A DNA stretch of 64,000 nt. Origin: Takifugu bimaculatus. Its lineage: Eukaryota > Chordata > Actinopteri > Tetraodontiformes > Tetraodontidae. The stretch lies in the NCBI GenBank assembly GCA_004026145.2, contig CP034991.1, positions 15,012,785-15,076,784 on the forward strand, written 5' to 3'. Below, in pieces: positions 48,620 through 58,847 of the stretch. The notes under the pieces were generated by a model. It saw only the letters and a program-made list of their open reading frames with translations, did not search any database and was not told where the DNA came from. Positions within the stretch are counted from its first letter, which is position 1, and each line of letters begins with the position of its first letter. The translations under genes and the position numbers were made by a program.

Positions 48620-51600
48620 ATGGACTATGAGAGGCCAAACGTGGAAACTATCAAGTGTGTGGTGGTTGGAGACAACGCGGTTGGGAAGACCCGGCTGATC
48701 TGTGCGCGGGCCTGCAACGCCACGCTGACGCAGTACCAGCTGCTGGCTACTCACGTACCCACGGTCTGGGCCATCGACCAGTACCGAGTGTGCCAGGAGG
48801 TGAGTATGTTCAAGTCTGCCATTGGTGTTTTCAATGTGAAGATTTTGATTACTCAAATATAACATAATGTAGTATAATATAATGTAGTATAACATAATGT
48901 AGTATAATATAATGTAGTATAATATAATGTAGAATAATATAATGTAGTATAATATAATGTAGTATAAAAACCTAATCCATTCGTCAGGTTCTGGAGCGTT
49001 CCAGGGATGTGGTGGATGATGTGAGTGTCTCCCTCCGTCTGTGGGATACATTTGGAGACCATCACAAGGATCGCCGTTTCGCATACGGCAGGTGAGATGC
49101 TAAAAAGGTTGCCCCCCCACCCCCCCCAGGATTGGTTTGTGTGCTGCATTAGTTGAGAGAATGTTTCTTACTTCATTCTATCAGGTCTGATGTTGTGGTT
49201 CTGTGCTTCTCAATCGCCAACCCCAACTCTCTCTATCACGTGAAGACCATGTGGTACCCTGAGATTAAGCACTTCTGCCCACGGGCTCCTGTCATCCTGG
49301 TGGGCTGTCAGCTGGACCTGCGCTATGCCGACCTGGAGGCAGTGAACAGAGCCCGGAGGCCTTTAGCACGGTACTGAAACCACATCATCTCCCCAATCAT
49401 TTCATCTGTCTTGCTGTGATGTAGCATCAAGGCTCCATGATATAGATGCGCTCTATATCATGGAGCCTTGAACTGTGATGTTTGACTAAAAGGCCCTCGG
49501 ACGGCTGAATACTGGTACAAGCAGCACCTTGAGAATCAGGGCTAGAACACATGACCGGCACAGTGGCCATCAGGTCCGCCCTCTCCCTGACACCCTAACC
49601 AGCACCAACTCGTTAGGGTGCCTCCACAGGCGTGTGTGTGGCGTGACGCTTCCCACCTGGATCACACGCACAGGCGTGTGTGGCGTGATGCTTCCCACCT
49701 GGATCACACGTACAGGCGTGTGTGTGGCGTGACGCTTCCCACCTGGATCACACGAACAGGCGTGTGTGGCGTGATGCTTCCCACCTGGATCACACGTACA
49801 GGCGTGTGTGTGGCGTGACGCTTCCCACCTGGATCACACGTACAGGCGTGTGTGTGGCGTGACGCTTCCCACCTGGATCACACGTACAGGCGTGTGTGTG
49901 GCGTGACGCTTCCCACCTGGATCACACGCACAGGCGTGTGTGGCGTGACGCTTCCCACCTGGATCACACGTACAGGCGTGTGTGTGGCGTGACGCTTCCC
50001 ACCTGGATCACACGTACAGGCGTGTGTGTGGCGTGACGCTTCCCACCTGGATCACACGCACAGGCGTGTGTGGCGTGACGCTTCCCACCTGGATCACACG
50101 TACAGGCGTGTGTGTGGCGTGACGCTTCCCACCTGGATCACACGTACAGGCGTGTGTGTGGCGTGACGCTTCCCACCTGGATCACACGTACAGGCGTGTG
50201 TGTGGCGTGACGCTTCCCACCTGGATCACACGCACAGGCGTGTGTGGCGTGACGCTTCCCACCTGGATCACACGTACAGGCGTGTGTGTGGCGTGACGCT
50301 TCCCACCTGGATCACACGTACAGGCGTGTGTGTGGCGTGACGCTTCCCACCTGGATCACACGTACAGGCGTGTGTGTGGTGTGACGCTTCCCACCTGGAT
50401 CACACGCACAGGCGTGTGTGTGGCGTGACGCTTCCCACCTGGATCACACGTACAGGCGTGTGTGTGGCGTGACGCTTCCCACCTGGATCACACGAACAGG
50501 CGTGTGTGTGGCGTGACGCTTCCCACCTGGATCACACGTATAGGCGTGTGTGTGGCGTGACGCTTCCCACCTGGATCACACGCACAGGCGTGTGTGGCGT
50601 GACGCTTCCCACCTGGATCACACGAACAGGCGTGTGTGGCGTGACGCTTCCCACCTGGATCACACGCACAGGCGTGTGTGGCGTGACGCTTCCCACCTGG
50701 ATCACACGTACAGGCGTGTGTGTGGCGTGACGCTTCCCACCTGGATCACACGTACAGGCGTGTGTGGCGTGACGCTTCCCACCTGGATAACACGAACAGG
50801 CGTGTGTGGCGTGACGCTTCCCACCTGGATCACACGAACAGGCGTGTGTGTGGCGTGACGCTTCCCACCTGGATCACACGCACAGGCGTGTGTGGCGTGA
50901 CGCTTCCCACCTGGATCACACGAACAGGCGTGTGTGTGGCGTGACGCTTCCCACCTGGATCACACGTACAGGCGTGTGTGTGGCGTGATGCTTCCCACCT
51001 GGATAACACGAACAGGCGTGTGTGTGTGGCGTGATGCTTCCCACCTGGATCACACGTACAGGCGTGTGTGGCGTGACGCTTCCCACCTGGATAACACGAA
51101 CAGGCGTGTGTGGCGTGATGCTTCCCACCTGGATCACACATACAGGCGTGTGTGGCGTGACGCTTCCCACCTGGATCACACATACAGGCGTGTGTGGCGT
51201 GACGCTTCCCACCTGGATCACACATACAGGCGTGTGTGGCGTGACGCTTCCCACCTGGATCACACACAGGCGTGTGTGGCGTGACGCTTCCCACCTGGAT
51301 CACACATACAGGCGTGTGTGGCGTGACGCTTCCCACCTGGATCACACATACAGGCGTGTGTGGCGTGACGCTTCCCACCTGGATCACACACAGGCGTGTG
51401 TGGCGTGACGCTTCCCCCCTGGATCACACGTACAGGCGTGTGTGGCGTGACGCTTCCCACCTGGATCACACATACAGGCGTGTGTGGCGTGACGCTTCCC
51501 ACCTGGATCACACGTACAGGCGTGTGTGTGGCGTGACGCTTCCCACCTGGATCACACGTACAGGCGTGTGTGTGGCGTGACGCTTCCCACCTGGATCACA

Positions 51601-52468
51601 CGAACAGGCGTGTGTGGCGTGACGCTTCCCACCTGGATCACACATACAGGCGTGTGTGGCGTGACGCTTCCCACCTGGATCACACGTACAGGCGTGTGTG
51701 TGGCGTGATGCTTCCCACCTGGATCACACGTACAGGCGTGTGTGGCGTGACGCTTCCCACCTGGATCACACGAACAGGCGTGTGTGGCGTGACGCTTCCC
51801 ACCTGGATCACACGTACAGGCGTGTGTGGCGTGATGCTTCCCACCTGGATCACACGTACAGGCGTGTGTGTGGCGTGACGCTTCCCACCTGGATCACACG
51901 CACAGGCGTGTGTGGCGTGACGCTTCCCACCTGGATCACACGAACAGGCGTGTGTGGCGTGACGCTTCCCACCTGGATCACACATACAGGCGTGTGTGGC
52001 GTGACGCTTCCCACCTGGATCACACGTACAGGCGTGTGTGGCGTGACGCTTCCCACCTGGATCACACGTACAGGCGTGTGTGTGGCGTGATGCTTCCCAC
52101 CTGGATCACACGAACAGGCGTGTGTGGCGTGATGCTTCCCACCTGGATCACACGTGTGTTTGCATCTTCGTTGGCCTCACTTCAGGGTTACACGTCAGCT
52201 CTGTAATGACCTTCCATCATATTATCCTGTTACAGTGTTTTTTATGGATCAGGGCCTCCTCATCAGGCTGAGAATAGGGCGCTGTCCATTGTCCACACTG
52301 GTCCGAAACCCAGTTCCAGGGTAGCTTGTGTTTCCCTCTCTTCACCGTCGGTACCAGCTGCTCAACGAACCCGACCACTACGGACCGTCTGTGGCCACAA
52401 ACCTGGAAACAGGAGGCACCAGACTGAGAGACAGCTTCTTTCCTACAACTGTGAACTCCATCTCTGCT

Positions 52469-52514
<46 letters not shown>

Positions 52515-55500
52515 GTATCTGTCCATGATGTGTCCTTTATATTCTTTCATATTTGATAAGGTTTCTATTTAAAAGCTGCCTCATAAATTATTGTGTGTAT
52601 GCATCATGACAGACATGCATAAAGAATCTAGATTACTTTCTTCACTCTTGTAATTCAGATGTTCTGATGTTTCCAGACCCATTAAATCCAACGAGATCCT
52701 TCCTCCTGAGCGAGGTCGGGAAGTGGCCAAAGAACTGGGAGTGCCGTATTATGAAACCAGTGTTGTTGCTCAGTTTGGAGTCAAGGACGTCTTTGATAAC
52801 GCCATTCGAGCGGCGCTCATTTCACGCCGCCACCTGCAGTTCTGGAAGTCTCACCTGAGGAACGTGCAGCGCCCTCTGCTCCAGGCACCCTTCCTGCCCC
52901 CGAAACCTCCCCCACCTCTGATCACTGTGCCTCCTCCACCAACGACCACTGAGGAACACCCGGTTGGGCTCCTGGAGGACCCGCACTGTGCCGACGTCAT
53001 CCTGGTGCTACAGGAGCGACAGAAAATCTTTGCACACAAGATTTATTTGGCAACTTCCTCCTCAAAGTTCTACGATCTCTTTATTTTGGACGTGCAGAAC
53101 GCGGAGAGCGAACGGCCCGCTCGGGCTCCTCTCTCTGGCCGTGAGCTGCTGATGCGTGCTGCCAGTTTTGATGTTTGTGAGAGCAGTGATGATGGAGACA
53201 GGGCCAACCTGAGAGCTTGCACTAGCGATGGCACCTTGAAGGACTTTGAGGGCAGTCGGCGTGGGAGAATGCTCTCCTCATGGAGTCGAGCGTTTGTCAG
53301 CATCCAGGAAGAATTGGTAGAAGACCCTGTGACGTACGGCCCCCGACCCATGACTGTCGTCCACATGGACCAGTCCATGCAGCTCGGCCCGTTCCGAGCC
53401 GTCCTGCGCTATTTATACACAGGTCAGCTTGATGAGAATGAGAAAGAGCTCATGCATATTGCACATATTGCTGAGCTTCTGGAGGTCTTTGATCTGCGGA
53501 TGATGGTGGCAAACATCCTGAACAATGAAGCCTTCATGAATCAAGAAATCACCAAAGCCTTCCATGTACGGCGGACAAACAGAGTCAAGGAGTGCTTGGC
53601 CAAAGGAACCTTCTCTGGTGTGTTGTGTGCTCTCTGAATGACGTGTCTGGGTGCAGCCGAGTATTCACCATGTCTCTCATCTGGATTGCAGATGTTGTTT
53701 TTAAGCTAGATGACGGTACAATCATGGCCCACAAGCCTCTGCTCATCTCCAGCTGTGACTGGATGGCAGCTATGTTTGGTGGGCCCTTTGTGGAGAGCTG
53801 CACCAAAGAGGTAAAGTGACCACATCAGCCCCTTATTGAGTCTGCCCCCCTAAAACAGCCCCCCCTAAATCAGCCCCCCCTAAATCAGCCCCTTATTGAG
53901 TCTGCCCCCCTAAATCAGCCCCCCCTAAATCAGCCCCCCCTAAATCAGCCCCTTATTGAGTCTGCCCCCCTAAATCAACCCCCCCTAAATCAGCCCCTTA
54001 TTGAGTCAGCCCCCCCTAAATCAGCCCCCCCTAAATCAGCCCCTTATTGAGTCTGCCCCCCTAAATCACCCCCCCCTAAATCAACCGCCCCTAAATCAGC
54101 CCCTTATTGAGTCAGCCCCCCTAAATCAGCCCCCCCTAAATCAACCCCCCCTAAATCAGCCCCTTATTGAGTCAGCCCCCCCTAAATCAGCCCCCCCTAA
54201 ATCAGCCCCTTATTGAGTCTGCCCCCTAAATCACCCCCCCCTAAATCAGCCCCCCCTAAATCAGCCCCTTATTGAGTCCGCCCCCCTAAATCAGCCCCCC
54301 CTAAATCAGCCCCCCCTAAATCAGCCCCTTATTGAGTCCGCCCCCCTAAATCAGCCCCCCCTAAATCAGCCCCCCCTAAATCAGCCCCCTATTGGGCCCC
54401 CAGTGGAGCCCCGATCAGCAGGACTCTGCTGGGCTGCCAGGCCACATCGTTAGGAGGGGCTGATCATTACACTGTATTCAAAGGAATCCTCCTCCTCCCC
54501 CTCCTCCTCCCCCCTCCCCCCTCCTCCTCCCCCTCCCCCTCCTCTTCCTCCTCCCCCTCCTCCTCCTCCTCCCCCTCCTCCTCCCCCTCCCCCTCCTCCT
54601 CCTCCTCCCCCTCCTCCTCCCCCTCCTCCTCCTCCTCCCCCTCCTCCTCCTCCCCCCTCCTCCTCCTCTTCCTCCTCCCCCTCCCCCTCCTCCCCCTCCC
54701 CCTCCTCCTCCCCCTCCTCCTCCTCCTCTTCCTCCTCCCCCTCCTCCTCTTCTCCTCCCCCCTCCTCCTCCCCCTCCCCCTCCTCCTCCTCCCCCTCCTC
54801 CCCCTCCTCCTCCCCCTCCTCCTCCTCCTCCCCCTCCTCCCCCTCCTCCTCCTCCCCCTCCTCCTCCTCCTCCCCTCCTCCTCCTCCCCCTCCTCCTCCT
54901 CTTCCTCTCCCCCTCCTCCTCCCCCTCCTCCTCCTCTTCCTCCTCCCCCTCCTCCTCCCCCTCCTCTCCTCCCCCTCCCCCTCCTCCCCCTCCCCCTCCT
55001 CCTCCCCCTCCTCCTCCTCCTCTTCCTCCTCCCCCTCCTCCTCCCCCTTCCCCTCCTCCTCTTCCTCCTCCCCCTCCCCCTCCTCCCCCTCCCCCTCCTC
55101 CTCCCCCTCCCCCTCCTCCCTCCTCCTCCTCCCCCTCCCCTCCTCCTCCCCCTCCTCCTCCCCCTCCTCCTCCTCCCCCTCCCCCTATAATGAAATTAAC
55201 GGATTGCAAGGCTGGAATACAATTATCCTGAACTTTCCCAGAATAAGTCACTCAGTCGCTCCACGAGTTGCTTCTGCAAAAATTGGCAAAATGATTAACT
55301 GTAAATGACAAAAAGAAATTAGAAAAATAGCAAAATCCATTTCCAAAGTCTGTGCTTGTTTTTCTTCGACGTGTTCTCACATTTAAATTTGGTGATTGTT
55401 TGACTCTAAGCTGAGGTTTCTGTGTTTGGAAGGTGCTGTTCCCCAACACGTCCCGCAGCTCCATGAGGGCCGTGCTGGAGTATCTCTACACCGGCCGCTT

Positions 55501-56268
55501 CTGTTCTCGACCCGACCTGGATGCGATGGAGCTCATCGTTCTTGCCAATCGACTTTGCCTCCCCCACCTGGTTGCTCTGACAGGTAGAAACATTCATTGT
55601 GTTTATGGATCTGTAGATGTCAGGACTGTGAGCTGTGGCAGGGGGAGGGTCAGAGCCTCCATGTGTCTTCCAGAGCTTTACACGGTGACAGTGTTGACCG
55701 AAGCAGCTATGATGGGGACCGACATCGATGGAGAGGTGCTGCTGTACCTGGATATGGCCCAGGTAGCGTGACCTGCCGGCCGCTCCTCAGGGTTAGGCTT
55801 AGGCTTAGGGTTAGGCTTAGGCTTAGGGTTAGGCTTAGGGTTAGGGTTAGGGTTAGGCTTAGGGTTAGGCTTAGGGTTAGGGTTAGGGTTAGGGTTAGGG
55901 TTAGGCTTAGGGTTAGGGTTAGGGTTAGGCTTAGGGTTAGGGTTAGGCTTAGGCTTAGGGTTAGGGTTAGGCTTAGGGTTAGGCTTAGGGTTAGGCTTAG
56001 GGTTAGGGTTAGGGTTAGGCTTAGGGTTAGGTTTAGCGTTAGGCTTAGGGTTAGGCTTAGGCTTAGGCTTAGGGTTAGGCTTAGGGTTAGGGTTAGGCTT
56101 AGGGTTAGGCTTAGGGTTAGGCTTAGGGTTAGGGTTAGGCTTAGGGTTAGGCTTAGGGTTAGGGTTAGGCTTAGGGTTAGCAACAACTCCTTAATCTCTT
56201 ATATAACACTTTGGTGAAGTGGATTGGTTGAGTTGTTACAGAGGAAATAACCATAACCAATAATGAGG

Positions 56269-56304
<36 letters not shown>

Positions 56305-58140
56305 AACACAAGAGATGACACGGAGAGAGAAGGAGCCTCAGCAGTGACTCAAATTGCCAAGAGCTGCATTAAGGTTTCAGTGGAGCAGATTAAATAGGTT
56401 ATGACCTTTTGAACTTAAGTGAACTCAGTGACCAGGTTACTTATGGGTTACTTATTTCTGACTTGGTTTCCAGTTCCATGGTGCCCAACAGCTGACTGGA
56501 TGGTGTCTTCATCACATTTGCACCAATTACAACAGTATCTGCCGCAAATTTCCCCGAGACATGAAGGCCAAGTCTGCAGGTAACGCCGGTCTTATGCTAT
56601 ACACACTGTGATATACACACTGTGATATACACACTGTAATATACACACTGTGATATACACACTGTGATATACACACTGTGATATACACACTGTGATATAC
56701 ACACTGTAATATACACACTGTGATATACACACTGTGATATAGACACTGTGATATACACACTGTGATATACACACTGTGATATACACACTGTAATATACAC
56801 ACTGTGATATACACACACTGTGATATACACACACTGTGATATACACACTGTGATATACACACTGTGATATACACACACTGTGATATACACACTGTGATAT
56901 ACACACTGTGATATACACACTGTGATATACACACACTGTAATATACACACTGTAATATACACACTGTGATATACACACTGTAATACACACACTGTGATAT
57001 ACACACTGTGATATACACACTGTGATATACACACACTGTGATATACACACTGTGATATACACACTGTGATATACACACTGTGATATACACACTGTGATAT
57101 ACACACTGTAATATACACACTGTGATATACACACTGTGATATAGACACTGTGATATACACACTGTGATATACACACTGTGATATACACACTGTAATATAC
57201 ACACTGTAATACACACACTGTGATATACACACTGTAATACACACACTGTGATATACACACTGTGATATACACACTGTGATATACACACTGTGATATACAC
57301 ACTGTGATATACACACTGTAATATACACACTGTGATATACACACTGTGATATAGACACTGTGATATACACACTGTGATATACACACTGTGATATACACAC
57401 TGTAATATACACACTGTGATATACACACACTGTGATATACACACTGTGATATACACACTGTGATATACACACTGTGATATACACACACTGTGATATACAC
57501 ACTGTGATATACACACTGTGATATACACACTGTGATATACACACACTGTAATATACACACTGTAATACACACACTGTGATATACACACTGTAATACACAC
57601 ACTGTGATATACACACTGTGATATACACACTGTGATATACACACACTGTGATATACACACTGTGATATACACACTGTGATATACACACTGTATATATACA
57701 GTGTGTATGTGTATATATATATATATGGAACATGACGCGCATTGTCGCCCCAGACAGTGTTCCCCGTAGGAATGTACGCATCCGTTAAAGACTGCTCTCC
57801 TTATGGGTTTATGTTACAGAATCTAATGTAAATGAATGAACGCGCCACCTTTGCCAAAAACAAATGAAAAACGTGACACAATATATGTGCGACTGTAGCG
57901 ATGGCAGCACCTTAAACAGAGTGTTCTGATGCAGACAACCAAGAGTACTTTGAGAAACATCGCTGGCCACCTGTGTGGTACCTGAAGGAGGACGACCACT
58001 ACCAACGAGCACGCAGAGAGCGCGACAAGGAGGACTACCTGTACCAGCGCCGGCAATGCAAGCGCAAGTGGCTCTTCTGGAACCTTCCTTCCTCCCCGAG
58101 TTCACACTCCCCCTCCTCCGGCTCCTCTGCTGTCATCTAA
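48620..58140 (+). CDS. rhobtb2: Rho-related BTB domain-containing protein 2
   Basis: Atypical Rho GTPase that acts as a cullin-3 ubiquitin-ligase adaptor. Exons: 48620-48799, 48988-49091, 49185-49370, 52677-53617, 53692-53810, 55433-55583, 55674-55762, 56474-56579, 57935-58140; all GT-AG, total 2082 nt, 693 codons plus stop (human 727). P-loop GDNAVGKT is at residues 17-24; Rho-like domain to about 210; proline-rich linker about 228-245; first BTB from about 257 with the usual long insert (SFDVCES); second BTB from about 471 (DVVFKLDDGTIMAHKPLL); C-terminal region with QEYFEKHRWPPVWYLKE and a Ser-rich tail. The human first Met position is TTG here, so the start is the second conserved Met. 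Almost every long intron holds an array. Sequence clearly favours RHOBTB2 over RHOBTB1. Confidence 0.96.
48862..48966. repeat. TATAATGTAG array in rhobtb2 intron 1
   Basis: About ten AT-rich decamers filling much of the 188-bp intron between exons 1 and 2. Confidence 0.9.
49428..49470. repeat. Perfect 19-bp hairpin in rhobtb2 intron 3
   Basis: CAAGGCTCCATGATATAGA (49428-49446), a 5-base loop, and its exact reverse complement (49452-49470). The 9-mer CTGTGATGT flanks it on both sides (49414-49422 and 49473-49481). Confidence 0.9.
49622..52155. repeat. 42/44-bp satellite in rhobtb2 intron 3
   Basis: About 58 copies of a unit containing GGCGTGACGCTTCCCACCTG then GATCACACGTACAG. Length alternates 42 or 44 bp by one GT dinucleotide. 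Variation is limited to GTACAG/GCACAG/GAACAG/ATACAG and GACGC/GATGC. Open frames in several phases are artefacts. Confidence 0.96.
52156..52676 (+). other. End of rhobtb2 intron 3
   Basis: Unique sequence with a CA microsatellite at 52474-52511; ends in the exon 4 acceptor TTTCCAG (52676). Confidence 0.6.
53835..54395. repeat. CCCCCCTAAATCAGCC minisatellite in rhobtb2 intron 5
   Basis: Alternating CCCCCCTAAATCAGCC and CCCCTTATTGAGTCTGCC modules, about 560 bp. Confidence 0.93.
54487..55188. repeat. 700-bp pure pyrimidine CTCCTCCCC tract in rhobtb2 intron 5
   Basis: Plus strand contains only C and T for about 700 bp (CTC, CTCCCC and CTT modules). It yields poly-Gly/Glu/Arg open frames on the minus strand that are not genes. 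Confidence 0.96.
55788..56180. repeat. TTAGGC/TTAGGG array in rhobtb2 intron 7
   Basis: About 390 bp made almost only of the two hexamers TTAGGC and TTAGGG in varying order, G-rich on the coding strand. A CA microsatellite follows at 56270-56301. Confidence 0.95.
56596..57725. repeat. ATACACACTGTG array in rhobtb2 intron 8
   Basis: About 1.1 kb of 12-bp units (GATATACACACT with GT), with 14-bp forms where one CA is added. Larger blocks recur (the GATATAGACACTG variant at about 56737, 57140 and 57350). Ends in a TATATA run. Gives three overlapping minus-strand ORFs of VYITVCISQC repeats. Confidence 0.96.
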
Positions 58141-58758
58141 CTGAGAGTGCTGGAACCGGGACACCAAGTGTGAGTAAAAGACCCCGTAGAAGTGAAACTG
58201 CAGCGCGCTCAGCTATCGAGGCGTGCGCACGCTTCTGCACGTCAGCTCAGCGTTCCAGCTCCTCGCCGTTCTCGCTTGCAGTTGTCTGAGCCTGGAGCCT
58301 CAGTCACATGACCCTTGCTGAACAAAGGCACAGCTGACTGTAGTCGTGCATTTAGAAATGGGACTCTGCTGGAAAAGAAGGTTCCGATTACGTTCAACAG
58401 TTAACCTGAACTGACCAGTGCTGCTAACCAGCTGCAACAACCAGCAACAAACCCAGATCTTCTCTCTCCGTCTCAGAGGTCCAACACTTTGCCCTTATGT
58501 GTTTGTACAATCTACCAAAATACAGCAGCATCTCCGAAGTGAATACTCTGCCAAGACGTGTGGAAACCGTGTGATCTTGAACGCATTCATGGAATTATTA
58601 ACATTTTATTATTAACAGTTAAGCTTTTTCCTCCATCTGGTTCTGAATGTTTGTGTTCGGGTCAGCGAGTCTGGACACCCGCTGCGTCACGTATTGTTTG
58701 ATTCCTGGCTTCTTTTAACAAAAGGGCTTTAAGTTTACATGTACGTTCAGTGACCTGA
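58141..58758 (+). other. rhobtb2 3' UTR region
   Basis: Sequence following the stop; no AATAAA recognised here, so the cleavage site is unknown. Confidence 0.45.
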
Positions 58759-58825
<67 letters not shown>

Positions 58826-58847
58826 GCGCGCGCGCGCGCGCGCGCGA
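58759..58847. repeat. GCAC repeat passing into pure CG repeat
   Basis: About 64 bp of GCAC tetramers followed by about 23 bp of alternating CG, then GAGAGAG. Strict alternating purine-pyrimidine over nearly 90 bp. Confidence 0.95.

Noticed and set aside
49622..52155. CRISPR-like regular repeat array
   Set aside because: Repeats are back-to-back with no unique spacers, and the locus is a vertebrate intron.
54478..55251. 257-codon Gly/Arg/Glu ORF, minus strand
   Set aside because: Product of the pure pyrimidine tract in rhobtb2 intron 5.
56527..57781. Three overlapping VYITVCISQC ORFs of 360-394 codons
   Set aside because: 12-bp repeat read in three frames; lies inside rhobtb2 intron 8.
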